Positions 7,013-16,586 of a DNA stretch of 64,000 bases are shown here, one piece after another. Source of the stretch: Armatimonadota bacterium (GTDB taxonomy: Bacteria; Sysuimicrobiota; Sysuimicrobiia; Sysuimicrobiales; Humicultoraceae). The notes below the pieces were generated by a model. The model made no database searches and was not told the DNA's origin. It worked only from the letters and a program-made list of their open reading frames with translations. How positions within the stretch are numbered: the stretch's first letter is position 1; the number at the start of each line of letters is the position of its first letter. The translations under genes were made by a program, and so were the position numbers. The stretch spans positions 1-64,000 of the forward strand of contig JAVHMA010000008.1 in assembly GCA_031081715.1 (NCBI GenBank), read 5' to 3'.

Positions 7013-9025
7013 TCAGTCGCCGGCGGCCGCGGCCGGCGCCGCCGGGCCCAGGTGCCGGTCGAACCAGGCGACCGCGCGCCGCAACCGCTCCAGCCGCGGC
7101 TTCGGCCGGCCCGCGCTACTCATCAGGTGGCTCTCGCCCGAAAAGCGCAGGAACTCGGCCTCCTTGCCGAGCTTGCGCAGCGCGATGAAGAACTGCTCGG
7201 ACTGCTCCACCGGGCAGCGGTGATCGGCTTCGTTGGCCGTGATGAGCACCGGGGTGGTGACCTGCGGCGCGTAGGTGATCGGCGAGCGCCGCAGCAACCG
7301 GTCCGCGCCCTCCCACGGCGAGGCACCCCACTCCACCTCGCCCCAGGTCGCGCCGATATCGCTGGTGCCGTAGAAGCTGTGCAGGTTGCTGACGCAGACC
7401 TCGGTCAGGGCGCACCGGAACCGCGTCGTGTGGCCGATGAGCCAGTTCGTCATGAACCCGCCGTAGGAGCCGCCGGTTACCGCGACCCGGTCCGGGTCGA
7501 TGAACCCCAGGCCGATCGCGTGGTCGAGGCCGAGCAGGATGTCCTGGCTGTCCTTCCCGCCCCAGTCCTCGACGACGGCCCGCGCAAACGCTTCGCCGTA
7601 GCCCTGGCTGCCGCGCGGATTGGTCCACACGACCACATAGCCGCGCGCGGCCAGCACGGCGACGTAGTGGTTCCACGCGTCGCCGTACGCGGCGTGCGGC
7701 CCGCCGTGGATGCGCAGGATCGCCGGGTACCGTCGGCGGGGATCGAAGCCCGGCGGGGTGAGCACCCAACCGTCCATCGGCCAGGCGTCCGCACCTCTGA
7801 AGACGAAGCGCCGCGGCTCGGCGAGTTCAAGCTCCGCGGACAGCGCGTCGTTGGGCGCGACCAGACGATAGGGCTCGCCGAGCGGCGGCAGCACCCAGAG
7901 CTCGTCGAGCGTCGTCGGAGCCATGCGCTGGTAGACGACCGTCCCCGCGGCCGCGGTCAGGTCGGCGACGACCTCGGCGCCGGCCGTGAGCTGGTGCACC
8001 CACCGGTTCGCGACGGTCACGCGGTAGAGGTGCGTGCTCCCGCGGTCGGTCGCGTAAAACGTGATGCCGCTCCCGTCCGGCGTCCAGGCGATCGAGGGCA
8101 CGGACGGGGTCAGCCGCGCGTCGCTGCCCACCGCGTTGCCCACCGAGCGGTCGAACGCGGCGGTCAGGTTCACCGCCTCCCCGCCCTCGGCCGGCACGAC
8201 CCAGACGCCCATGTTCGTCGCGCTCTTCGCGTGGAAGTCGTGCCCGACGAAGGCGACCCAGCGCCCGTCCGGCGAGGGCGCCGGCGCGAGCGCCGGGCCG
8301 GGATGCTCGGTCAGGCGCCGCAGCGCGCCGGTCCGCGCGTCGGCGGCCCACAGGTCGCGGGCGAACGAGAAGTCCGCGCCCGCGGTCCGGTTCGCGACGA
8401 AGACGATCTCGCCTCCGCCGGGCAGCCACGCGGGCGCCTCGTGGTCGAAGTCGCCGTCGGTGACCCGGGCGGGCTCGCCCCCGGTCACGGGAACGGTCCA
8501 GACATGGCTGTAGCCATCCAGAAACCCCAGCCCGTCGAACTTGTACCTGGCGCGCGTAATCGCGCGCACCACGGGCGGCTCGTCGTCGGCGGCGCCCTCG
8601 ACCGCGCCCGGCGTGGCCCGCGTCACGAAGGCGATCGTCTCGCCGTCCGGGGACCACGCCGGCTGGGCGACGTCGGCGGCGACGTGCGTGAGCTGGCGGG
8701 CCTCGCCGCCGTCTGCGGGCATCACCCAGAGCTGCATCACCGGCTTCTTGCGTCCCAGCCGGCGGCCGCCGCGGGTGGAGAGGAACGCCAGCCACCGGCC
8801 GTCGGGCGACCAGACCGGCGAGGCGTCGCGTGCCTCGTCCGCGGTGAACGGCCGGGGTTCGCCGCCGCCGACCGGGACGACCCAGAGGGCGGCGCGCCAC
8901 TCGTTGGCCGCCTGGTCGAGCCGGCCGAGCGCGAAGACCACCCGGCGGCCGTCGGGCGACAGAGCCGCGTGGTGGGGGAACCGGATCCTGAGCAGGTCGT
9001 CGATCTCGACGGCACGGCGAGCCAT
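7013..9025 (-). CDS. S9 family prolyl oligopeptidase-type peptidase
   Basis: The 670-residue protein has an N-terminal beta-propeller built from TolB/WD40-like repeats (repeated SPDGRWVAF-type motifs, about 10-390) and a C-terminal alpha/beta hydrolase domain (about 410-660). The nucleophile motif GGSYGGFMTN, an Asp in ANEADHRCPVEQ and a His in GESHLM form the expected catalytic triad. It resembles dipeptidyl/acylaminoacyl peptidases. The frame remains open upstream of 9025, but the ATG there starts the recognisable domain. No export signal is evident. A paralogue lies at 17129-19228. Confidence 0.92.
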   Translation of the reverse strand: MARRAVEIDDLLRIRFPHHAALSPDGRRVVFALGRLDQAANEWRAALWVVPVGGGEPRPFTADEARDASPVWSPDGRWLAFLSTRGGRRLGRKKPVMQLWVMPADGGEARQLTHVAADVAQPAWSPDGETIAFVTRATPGAVEGAADDEPPVVRAITRARYKFDGLGFLDGYSHVWTVPVTGGEPARVTDGDFDHEAPAWLPGGGEIVFVANRTAGADFSFARDLWAADARTGALRRLTEHPGPALAPAPSPDGRWVAFVGHDFHAKSATNMGVWVVPAEGGEAVNLTAAFDRSVGNAVGSDARLTPSVPSIAWTPDGSGITFYATDRGSTHLYRVTVANRWVHQLTAGAEVVADLTAAAGTVVYQRMAPTTLDELWVLPPLGEPYRLVAPNDALSAELELAEPRRFVFRGADAWPMDGWVLTPPGFDPRRRYPAILRIHGGPHAAYGDAWNHYVAVLAARGYVVVWTNPRGSQGYGEAFARAVVEDWGGKDSQDILLGLDHAIGLGFIDPDRVAVTGGSYGGFMTNWLIGHTTRFRCALTEVCVSNLHSFYGTSDIGATWGEVEWGASPWEGADRLLRRSPITYAPQVTTPVLITANEADHRCPVEQSEQFFIALRKLGKEAEFLRFSGESHLMSSAGRPKPRLERLRRAVAWFDRHLGPAAPAAAAGD

Positions 9026-9057
9026 GACGCGTCTCCGGCGGTGCGCGCCGGGGGGAA

Positions 9058-10143
9058 CTACCCGACGCCGTCCAGCGGCACCACGTGCGCCACATCGAAG
9101 CCGATGGTGACGCCGACGCGCTCCCCCTCGGCGAAGATGCCTTCCTCCAGCGGGCTTTGGCCGATCGCCTGCAGCCGCAGGTCGCCCACCTCCACCTCGT
9201 ACTCCACCTGCGAGCCCAGGTAGGTGGTGCGACGCACCACCCCGCGCAGCGGACCGTCGCGCCTCAGGTGCACGGTTTCTGGCCGCACGACCACGCCCAC
9301 GCGGCCATCCGGCGGTACCGGCCCGCGGGCAGGCACGACCGCCTCCAGGCCGGCCAGCGCCACGCGCCACCGGTCGCCGTCGGCCACGGTGACGCGTCCT
9401 TCGAGCAGGTTCACCTTGCCGACGAACTCCGCCACGAAGGGAGTCGCGGGCCGCGCGTACAGCTCGGCCGGCGGGGCCACCTGCTGTACGCGCCCCCGGT
9501 TCATCACGACGATTCGGTCGGCGAGGGTCATCGCCTCGACCTGGTCGTGGGTCACGTAGACCGCGGTGATGCCCAGCTCGCGCTGGATGCGCCGGAGCTC
9601 CACGCGCATCTGCTCACGCAGCTTGGCGTCCAGGTTGGACAGCGGCTCGTCGAGCAGCAGCAGACGCGGCCGCGTGACGACCGCGCGCGCGAGCGCGACG
9701 CGCTGCTGCTGGCCACCGCTGAGCTGGTCCGGGGAGCGGCGCTCGAGGCCGGTCAGCCCCACCAGCGCCAGCGCCTCGGCCACGCGCGCCCCCAGCGATG
9801 GGGCCGCCACGCCCCGCACGCGCAGGCCGAAGGCGACGTTCTCGAAGACGTCCAGGTGCGGGAACAACGCGTAGGACTGGAAGACCATGGCGGTGTCGCG
9901 GCGGTTGGGCGGGAGCTCGGTGACCCGCTCGCCGGCGATGACCACCTCGCCCGCCGTCGGCGTCTCGAACCCCGCGACGATGCGGAGCAGCGTCGTCTTG
10001 CCGCACCCCGAGGGGCCGAGCAGCGAGACAAACTCGCCCGCGGCCACCGCGAGCGTGACGTCGTCCACCGCGACCACGGCCGCCCCCGCCGGGTCGGCGA
10101 AGACCTTGGTCAGGCGGTCGATCAGCAACGCCGGCGCGCTCAC
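9058..10143 (-). CDS. ABC transporter ATP-binding protein, FbpC/PotA-like
   Basis: This 361-residue ATPase carries Walker A (GPSGCGKTT), the Q-loop MVFQSYALFPHL, the signature LSGGQQQR, Walker B LLLLDEPLSNLD and the switch His in VTHDQ. A C-terminal TOBE regulatory domain follows (about 280-355). It starts at a GTG (10143) overlapping the permease stop by 4 bases (GTGA). It powers the importer formed with the fused permease (10140-11840) and the binding protein (11863-12873), most like ferric iron (Fbp) systems. Confidence 0.93.
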   Translation of the reverse strand: MSAPALLIDRLTKVFADPAGAAVVAVDDVTLAVAAGEFVSLLGPSGCGKTTLLRIVAGFETPTAGEVVIAGERVTELPPNRRDTAMVFQSYALFPHLDVFENVAFGLRVRGVAAPSLGARVAEALALVGLTGLERRSPDQLSGGQQQRVALARAVVTRPRLLLLDEPLSNLDAKLREQMRVELRRIQRELGITAVYVTHDQVEAMTLADRIVVMNRGRVQQVAPPAELYARPATPFVAEFVGKVNLLEGRVTVADGDRWRVALAGLEAVVPARGPVPPDGRVGVVVRPETVHLRRDGPLRGVVRRTTYLGSQVEYEVEVGDLRLQAIGQSPLEEGIFAEGERVGVTIGFDVAHVVPLDGVG

Positions 10144-11840
10144 AAGAACCGCCCCTGCACCGGGCTGTACCCGCGGCGTAGCAGCAGCCCGATCGCCGCG
10201 ATGGCCGCGACGACGATCGCCAGCAGCACCATGCTGTAGGCGGCCGCCGCGTTGTAGCGGCCCGAGCCGACCTCGCTGAGGATCTGCACGGTCATCAGGT
10301 TCCAGTTGGCGGAAACCAAGAACACCGCGGCGCTGATCGCGGTCATCGCCCGCACGAACGCGAACACGAGCGCCGAGAAGAACGCGGGCCGCACCAGCGG
10401 TAGGGTCACCCGGCGGAACGTCAACGCGCTCGAGGCGCCGAGGTTCTGCGCGGCCTCCTCGATGGCCGGGTCGATCTGCCGCAGGACCGCGATACCGGAC
10501 TGGATGCCCACGGGCACGTACCGGAAGACGAAGCAGGCGACCAGGATCAGCATCGTCCCGGTCAGCAGCAGCGGCCGCTGGTTGAACGCCAGGATGTAGC
10601 CGATGCCGACCACGGTCCCGGGGAGCGCGAAGTTCAACAGCGAGGTCATCTCGAGCACGCCGCGGCCGGGGAACCGCCTCCGGACCACCAGGAAAGCCAC
10701 CACCATCCCCAGGAGCCCGGAGACCGGCGTCGCGGTGACCGCGATGGTGAGCGTGTCGCGGATCGTCTCGCCCCCGACGCTGAGCACGTAGCGCAGGGCG
10801 TCCAGCGACGGCCGGTTGTCGACGCCCCAGGTGCGGGCGAGCGCGCCGGCCGCGATAACCGCATAGAACAGGACGACGAGCCCCGCCATCAGCGCGGTCG
10901 TCGCGAACAAGAGCCCGGTGGTGAGGGGGCTGGTCGCCTTCAGCGACGACCGGCCGGGCTTCCCGGTGATGGTGACGTAGCGCCGGCGCCCCACGATCGC
11001 GCGGTAGATCAGGAACGCGGCAATCGAGGGCGCCAGCAGGAGCACCGACAGCGCCGCGCCCGCGGGTAGGTTGAACATGCCGGTGATCTGGAGGTAGGCC
11101 TGCACCGAGAGAATCGGGAACGCGCTGCCCGCCAGCAGCAACGGATTGCCGAAGTCGGCCAGCGACTCGATGAACACCACCAGGAAGGCGCTCGCGATGC
11201 CGGGGGTCGCCAGCGGCAGCAGCACCCGGCGGAAGACGGTGAGGCGACCCGCGCCGAGGTTGAGGGCCGCATCCTCCAGGGTGGGGTCGATGCCTTCCAG
11301 CACGCCCCGCAGGATGAGGTAGGCGACCGGCGCGAACGTCATGACCTGCGCCAGCAGTAGCCCTTTGAAGCCGTAGATGTTGAAGTCCTGCAGCCCGAGC
11401 ACCCCTGAGGTGATGATGCCGCCCCGGCCGAAGAGCAGGATGATCGCGATCGACGACACGAACGGCGGCGAGACGATTGGCAGGATCGCGAGCAGGTGCA
11501 GGAGCCGGCGGAGGGGGACCGCGGTGCGTACCAGGGTGTACGCGTAGGCGAACCCCAGCACGACGCTGACGCCGGCGGTGAGCACGCCGACGAGCAGGCT
11601 GTTCACCACGGCGCGCTGGATGTACCACGACCGGAGCTGCTCGGCGTAGGCTGCTGTCGACCAGAGACCGCCCGGTGTCAGGCTGACGACCACCACGCGC
11701 ACGAGCGGCCACACGATGAAAACCAGCAGCAGAACCTGGATGGCCAGGGCCGCGGCCAGGACCGCGGGGTCGGCCGCCAGCCGGCGCCAGGCGCCGCGCG
11801 GGCGGGCCGGGTGCCCTGGGGCGGCGCCGTGCGCGATCAT
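10140..11840 (-). CDS. Ferric-iron-type ABC permease (two fused permease halves)
   Basis: The 566-residue protein contains two homologous transmembrane permease domains in tandem, the FbpB/SfuB arrangement with about 12 membrane helices. EAA-type cytoplasmic loops are visible in each half, as EDAALNLGAGRLTVFRRVLL and EEAAQNLGASSALTFRRVTL. It lies between the binding protein and the ATPase genes with a 4-base overlap into the latter. The importer most likely handles Fe3+ or a similar cation or anion, as judged from family only. Confidence 0.92.
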   Translation of the reverse strand: MIAHGAAPGHPARPRGAWRRLAADPAVLAAALAIQVLLLVFIVWPLVRVVVVSLTPGGLWSTAAYAEQLRSWYIQRAVVNSLLVGVLTAGVSVVLGFAYAYTLVRTAVPLRRLLHLLAILPIVSPPFVSSIAIILLFGRGGIITSGVLGLQDFNIYGFKGLLLAQVMTFAPVAYLILRGVLEGIDPTLEDAALNLGAGRLTVFRRVLLPLATPGIASAFLVVFIESLADFGNPLLLAGSAFPILSVQAYLQITGMFNLPAGAALSVLLLAPSIAAFLIYRAIVGRRRYVTITGKPGRSSLKATSPLTTGLLFATTALMAGLVVLFYAVIAAGALARTWGVDNRPSLDALRYVLSVGGETIRDTLTIAVTATPVSGLLGMVVAFLVVRRRFPGRGVLEMTSLLNFALPGTVVGIGYILAFNQRPLLLTGTMLILVACFVFRYVPVGIQSGIAVLRQIDPAIEEAAQNLGASSALTFRRVTLPLVRPAFFSALVFAFVRAMTAISAAVFLVSANWNLMTVQILSEVGSGRYNAAAAYSMVLLAIVVAAIAAIGLLLRRGYSPVQGRFL

Positions 11841-11862
11841 CCCCGGCCGGGCGGGCGGCTGA

Positions 11863-12873
11863 CTACCGGCCGCCCAGCACCTCGTTCACCCAGCGCGTGA
11901 CCAGGCGCTGCCGGTTCCGTCCCGCGAACTCGACGTCGTACTGGATGAGCGGGATCAGCCGCAGCGACGGGAGCCCCGCCTGCCGCCGCGCCCGGTCGGT
12001 CACGGGGAAGAAGAAGGTCTGCTGCTCGGCCAGCGCGTTCTGTCCGTCGAGCGAGGCGATCCAGTCTACGAGCCGCCGCGCCTCGGCCTCGCGGCGCGCG
12101 CCGCGTACGATGGAGATCGCCGGCGCCTCGAACCCGACGCCCTCGCGCGGGAACACGGTGAGCAGCGGGTAGCCCTGGAGGTAGAGCTGGTAGAAGGCGG
12201 GCGTGAACTGGATACCCACGGCCACCTCGCCGAACGCGACGGCGCGCGAGGGCGCGGTCCCGCTGGTCGTGTAGGTCTGGACGTTGGGGTGGAGCTGCCG
12301 CATGTAGGCGAACGCCCGGTCCTCGCCCATGATCTGGACCAGGGTGACCACCATGGTGTAGGCGGTCCCGGACGTCTGCGGGCTCGGCATCTGGATCAGC
12401 CCGCGCAGGTTCGGGCTCAGCAGGTCGTTCCACGAGGCGGGCCGCGGCAGCGACCGCGCCTGCAGGACCCGCGTGTTGACCGCCACGCCGAGCGGGTTCA
12501 TGTAGAAGCTCGTCCAGAAGCCCTCGGCGTCGCGGAACCGCGCGTCGAGCGCCGCCGCGGACGGCGACCGGTAGGGTACCGTCAGGCCTCGCGTCTTGGC
12601 GTCGATGTGGTTCTCGCTCGGCGCGCCGAACCAGACGTCCGCCTGCGGGTTGTTGCGCTCTGCCTCCAGGCGAGCCAGCGCCGGGCCGGTCGAGAGGAAC
12701 GTGACGCGCGTCTCGATGCCGGTCGCGCGGGTGAACGCCCCGAGGATCTTCCGCGCGTTCTCCTCGTCCACGCTCGAGTAGATCGTCAGCGACGGCGCCT
12801 GTGCCCGGACAGCCGGGGCGCCAACCGCCGCCAGGACGAGGATCAGACCCCACCACCGCAGCCATGGCCGCAT
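11863..12873 (-). CDS. Ferric-iron-type periplasmic substrate-binding protein
   Basis: The 336-residue exported protein belongs to the FbpA/FutA-like binding proteins. A signal peptide ends near APAVRAQ, followed by LTIYSSVDEENARKIL and the ADVWFGAPSENH segment typical of this family. I chose the ATG at 12873, which is preceded by a GGGGAGGG ribosome binding site, over an upstream frame extension. It heads the binding protein-permease-ATPase operon and is divergent from tag, leaving a 176 bp shared promoter region (12874-13049). The metal-binding Tyr pair cannot be assigned with confidence, so iron specificity is inferred. Confidence 0.9.
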   Translation of the reverse strand: MRPWLRWWGLILVLAAVGAPAVRAQAPSLTIYSSVDEENARKILGAFTRATGIETRVTFLSTGPALARLEAERNNPQADVWFGAPSENHIDAKTRGLTVPYRSPSAAALDARFRDAEGFWTSFYMNPLGVAVNTRVLQARSLPRPASWNDLLSPNLRGLIQMPSPQTSGTAYTMVVTLVQIMGEDRAFAYMRQLHPNVQTYTTSGTAPSRAVAFGEVAVGIQFTPAFYQLYLQGYPLLTVFPREGVGFEAPAISIVRGARREAEARRLVDWIASLDGQNALAEQQTFFFPVTDRARRQAGLPSLRLIPLIQYDVEFAGRNRQRLVTRWVNEVLGGR

Positions 12874-13049
12874 CGTACGAGCCCTCCCCTTCGATGACGT
12901 TGCGCCGGTCAGTCTCCCAATGGTGATGTTCCACGGCACCGCCGGCCCGCCCCTGCCATCCGCGGGGCCGCCCGCACGCGAGGAACGGCCGCGGCCGCGA
13001 CGAACACCCAGGGCGCGGCGCGCGCGCCGCCCGACGCACGGAGGCGCCC

Positions 13050-13628
13050 ATGACCGACCGATCCCTCGCCCGCTGCGGGTGGTCGAGTACCGACCCGCGC
13101 ATGATCCGCTACCACGACACCGAGTGGGGCGTCCCGGTGCACCGCGACCGGAAGCACTTCGAGTTTTTGCTGCTCGACGCGTTTCAGGCCGGCCTGAGCT
13201 GGGCGATCATCCTCCGGAAGCGCGACGCGTTCCGCCGGGCCTTCCAGGGGTTCGACCCGGAGCAGATCGCGCGCTACGGCGCCCGTGACGTCGGTCGCCT
13301 GCTGGCCGATCCCGGCATCGTCCGGAACCGGCTCAAGGTCGAGGCGGCGATCACCAACGCGCGACGCTTCCTCGAGGTCCGCGACGCGTTCGGCTCGTTC
13401 GACCGCTACGTCTGGGGGTTCGTCGACGGCGCGCCCATCGTGCACCGCTTCCGGACCCTGCGCGAGATCCCGGCGCGCTCGCGCCACTCGGACGTCCTGA
13501 GCCGCGACCTCCAGCGCCGCGGGTTCCGGTTCGTAGGCTCGGTGATCTGCTACGCGTACATGCAGGCGGCGGGACTGGTCAACGACCACGTCGTGGGCTG
13601 CTTCCGCCACCGGGAGGTGCAGCGGTGA
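13050..13628 (+). CDS. tag: DNA-3-methyladenine glycosylase I
   Basis: This 192-residue enzyme removes 3-methyladenine from alkylated DNA to start base excision repair. The family signature CGWSSTDPRMIRYHDTEWG is at the N-terminus, where C9 and H22 supply half of the zinc site. The second half is NDHVVGC near the C-terminus. QAGLSWAIILRKR is the conserved substrate-pocket helix. The length is normal. The stop overlaps the next gene's GTG start (GTGA), suggesting coupled translation. Confidence 0.95.
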   Translation: MTDRSLARCGWSSTDPRMIRYHDTEWGVPVHRDRKHFEFLLLDAFQAGLSWAIILRKRDAFRRAFQGFDPEQIARYGARDVGRLLADPGIVRNRLKVEAAITNARRFLEVRDAFGSFDRYVWGFVDGAPIVHRFRTLREIPARSRHSDVLSRDLQRRGFRFVGSVICYAYMQAAGLVNDHVVGCFRHREVQR

Positions 13629-14701
13629 GCGCGATCGCGACGCGGCCGGCGGTGGACCTAGCCGACACCCCGGTCGTGACCATCGACCTGGACGTCATGG
13701 AGGCGAACATCCGCCGGCTCCAGGCGTACTGCGACGCCCACGGCATCGCCAACCGCCCCCACATCAAGACGCACAAGATTCCCGAGATCGCGCGCGCGCA
13801 GCTCGCCGCGGGCGCGGTCGGGATCACCTGCCAGAAGCTGGGCGAGGTCGCGGTCATGCTGGAGGCCGGATTGCGAGACATTTTGGTGACGTACAACGTG
13901 CTGGGCGCGGCCAAGGTGCGCCGGCTGCGCGCGCTGGCCGACCACCCGGGGGCGCGGCTCACCGTCGCCATCGACGACCTCGCCGTCGCGCGCGCGCTGT
14001 CGGACGCGTTCGCCGGCGCCGGCGATCCGCTGCGGGTGCTGGTCGAGTGCGACACCGGCGCCGGTCGGATGGGGACGCCGACGCCCGCGGCGACCGTCGA
14101 GCTGGCGCAGGCGATCGCGGGGCTGCCGGGGCTGTGGTTCGAGGGCCTGATGACCTATCCGATCACGGACGACACGGCGCGTTTCTTCGAGGCCACACTG
14201 GCGAAACTGGACCGCGCGGGGCTGCGCGCCAACACGGTCTCCACCGGCGGGACGCCGGCCTACCCGCGCGCGCACACGGTCCCCGGGGTCACCGAACACC
14301 GCGCCGGGACGTACGTCTTCAACGACCGGGCGACCGTCGCCGCGGGCGCGGCCGCCTGGGAGGACTGCGCGATGCGCGTCCGCAGCACCGTGGTCAGCCG
14401 GCCCACCGCGGACCGCGCGGTCCTCGACGCCGGATCCAAAACGCTGTCCTCTGACCTGCAGGGCCAAACCGGGTACGGCCGCATCGTCGAGTACCCGGAG
14501 GCGGTCATCGTCCGGCTCAACGAGGAGCATGGCATTGTCGAGCTGGGGGCGTGCGCGCGCCGGCCACAGGTGGGCGAGATCGTCTCGATCATCCCCAACC
14601 ACACGTGCGTGGTGACGAACCTGCATGACGCGCTGGTGGGCGTGCGGGACGGGCAGGCCGAGGTAGTCTGGCGCGTCGCGGCGCGGGGCGCGGTGCGGTA
14701 G
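13625..14701 (+). CDS. D-threonine aldolase / D-serine dehydratase-like PLP enzyme
   Basis: The 358-residue protein belongs to the alanine racemase-fold, PLP-dependent D-threonine aldolase/DSD1 family. The N-terminal TPVVTIDLDVMEANI and RPHIKTHKIPEIA motif contains the PLP lysine, and a C-terminal segment with ACARRPQVGEIVSIIPNHTC provides the conserved metal-binding His and Cys. The GTG start at 13625 overlaps tag. It probably cleaves beta-hydroxy-D-amino acids to glycine and an aldehyde, with D-serine dehydration as an alternative. Its stop abuts the stop of the convergent gene with no gap. Confidence 0.88.
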   Translation: MSAIATRPAVDLADTPVVTIDLDVMEANIRRLQAYCDAHGIANRPHIKTHKIPEIARAQLAAGAVGITCQKLGEVAVMLEAGLRDILVTYNVLGAAKVRRLRALADHPGARLTVAIDDLAVARALSDAFAGAGDPLRVLVECDTGAGRMGTPTPAATVELAQAIAGLPGLWFEGLMTYPITDDTARFFEATLAKLDRAGLRANTVSTGGTPAYPRAHTVPGVTEHRAGTYVFNDRATVAAGAAAWEDCAMRVRSTVVSRPTADRAVLDAGSKTLSSDLQGQTGYGRIVEYPEAVIVRLNEEHGIVELGACARRPQVGEIVSIIPNHTCVVTNLHDALVGVRDGQAEVVWRVAARGAVR

Positions 14702-16549
14702 CTATCGGACCAGAGTGACCACGATGCCCAGGTGGTCGGAGGCCGTCCCCGACAGTACCCGGAAGCTGCGCGCCGACAGGTCGGGCGAGACGAAAATGTA
14801 GTCGATCCGGCGCTGTGGCCGGGTCGACGGGTAGGTGAATCCCTCGCCTTCGCCGGCCAGCACGAAGGCGTCCCGCAGGCCCGCGCGCCGCAGCACCTCG
14901 ATCTCGATCGCCTCCGGCGTCGCGTTGAAGTCGCCGAGCACGACCGCGCGCGGTCGCTCGTGCCACAGGTTGGCCACCGCGAACGCCTGCAACTCGCGCA
15001 CGTGGCCGTGCGCTTCCACGTGATGCAGGTGCGTGGCGATAACCAGCAGTGTCTCGCCGCCGCCCAGGTCCACCGCGGCCCACAGCGCGCCGCGCCGCAT
15101 TGGCACGCCGACGCGCGGGAGCGCCACGTGCCCGGCGGCGGCAATGGGCCGGCGCGAGAGGATCGCGTTGCCGAACGCCGGATCGGCAGCCGGCCCCCAG
15201 GCCGCGACCATGCCCAGCCGGCGCCCCAGCCAGGTGAGCATGTCCGTGGCGCCGTTGATCACCCAGCCGCGCGAGACCTCCTGAAGGGCGGCGACCTCGG
15301 CGCCCGAGGCCTCGATGGTGCGCGCGAGCGCCTCCAGATCCTGCATGCCGGACGTCGAGTATCCCTGGTGGAGGTTGTAGGCCATCACGCGCACGGGCCA
15401 CCCCGCCCCGGGGACCGGCCGCGGCGCCGGCGCGAGCGCCAGGGCCAGCGGGACGACCAGCAGCGCGGCCGCCACCGGAGCAGGCCCCCATCGTGCCGCC
15501 GACCGGGTCAACGGCCGCCCCGCCGGCGTCGCCGCGCCTGCGAGGTGCGTCGCGCGCACCGCCGGGAGCGCGCAGAGCGCGGCAAGGAAGCCAAGCAGCG
15601 GGGGGATCACGGCGTTCTCAAACGGCAGGCGCCGGTCGTATGCCACGTAGTAGAAAAACGCCGGCAGCACGAAGAGCAGCATCCCGAGGCCCCAGGCGAC
15701 GGCGCGGGCCAGCAGGCGCGCGGGGGCGCGCCCCGGCACCAGAAGCGCCGCCAGCACCGGGCCCGCGGCGACGGTCCCGATCGCGGCGCCGGCGAGCGCG
15801 GCGGGCCCGCTAGCGTGCGCGAGCGCGGCGGCGACGGGCAGGACAGCCGCCGCGGCCAGTGTGTAGGCCCCCTGCGTCCGCCACGCCGCCGCGACCGCGG
15901 CCGCGAGCGCGACCACCTGGAGGGCGAGCACCGCGGGAAGCGGTGCGTCGGAGGCTGCGGCAAGCCGCGCGGTGTTCTGCAACAGGAGCATCGTGAGCAG
16001 GAGCAGCGGGCCCAGCCCGGCGAGCCCCCACACCGGCGCTGGCCCCTCTGCTCGGGCACGGCCGCCTGGCGCCGCGGCCAGCACGCTCCACGCGCACACC
16101 GCGCCCAGGACGGCCGTCACCACGATCGCCCCGGCGGTCCGCTGCCAGACCGCATCCCAGGTCCAGAACGCGCCCGCGAGCGCGGTGTCGAGGCCGATCC
16201 CCAGCAGCACCCCCGCGGCGAGGGCGCGGGGGCCGATGCCGGCCACCGGGCCGGTGAGCAGCAGCGGCAGCGCCCACAGGAACGCGACCGTGCCCGCCGC
16301 GGCCAAAGCCAGCATCGCTGCCGGCCCGGTCACGTGCACGAGCAGGCGCGCCGCCACCAGCATGGCCGCCGCCAGCCGCAGGGTCGCCGCCTCGCCCAGG
16401 CGCCGCGCGGGGAGCGCGACCAGCGGCGCGGTGAGGAAGACCGCGATGGCGAGCAGGCCCATCTCGGTGGTCGTGGCGCCGGGCCGCCCGCCATACGCGT
16501 GGACGACCAGGGGGAAGAACGCGCGCAGCACCTGGAGGCCCAGCGTCAC
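14702..16549 (-). CDS. Membrane protein with C-terminal endonuclease/exonuclease/phosphatase domain
   Basis: The 615-residue protein has an N-terminal region of about 10 membrane helices (1-370), Ala/Leu-rich and MFS-like. A C-terminal EEP hydrolase domain (about 380-615) carries metal and catalytic motifs: YNLHQG, LQEVS, THLHH, GDFNATPE and SDHLGIV. Similar EEP proteins cleave phosphodiesters in nucleic acids or lipids; here the active domain is tethered to the membrane. The GTG start at 16549 is uncertain, because the reading frame stays open upstream and the first helix looks slightly clipped. Confidence 0.8.
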   Translation of the reverse strand: MTLGLQVLRAFFPLVVHAYGGRPGATTTEMGLLAIAVFLTAPLVALPARRLGEAATLRLAAAMLVAARLLVHVTGPAAMLALAAAGTVAFLWALPLLLTGPVAGIGPRALAAGVLLGIGLDTALAGAFWTWDAVWQRTAGAIVVTAVLGAVCAWSVLAAAPGGRARAEGPAPVWGLAGLGPLLLLTMLLLQNTARLAAASDAPLPAVLALQVVALAAAVAAAWRTQGAYTLAAAAVLPVAAALAHASGPAALAGAAIGTVAAGPVLAALLVPGRAPARLLARAVAWGLGMLLFVLPAFFYYVAYDRRLPFENAVIPPLLGFLAALCALPAVRATHLAGAATPAGRPLTRSAARWGPAPVAAALLVVPLALALAPAPRPVPGAGWPVRVMAYNLHQGYSTSGMQDLEALARTIEASGAEVAALQEVSRGWVINGATDMLTWLGRRLGMVAAWGPAADPAFGNAILSRRPIAAAGHVALPRVGVPMRRGALWAAVDLGGGETLLVIATHLHHVEAHGHVRELQAFAVANLWHERPRAVVLGDFNATPEAIEIEVLRRAGLRDAFVLAGEGEGFTYPSTRPQRRIDYIFVSPDLSARSFRVLSGTASDHLGIVVTLVR

Positions 16550-16586
16550 CGCGAGGGCGACGCCCGTAACCGCGGCGCGCCAGGGA

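Noticed and set aside
9026-9370. N-terminal extension of the S9 peptidase frame beyond 9025
   Set aside because: The added part is arginine/glycine-rich without propeller motifs and overlaps the end of the ABC ATPase gene; the ATG at 9025 begins the conserved sequence.
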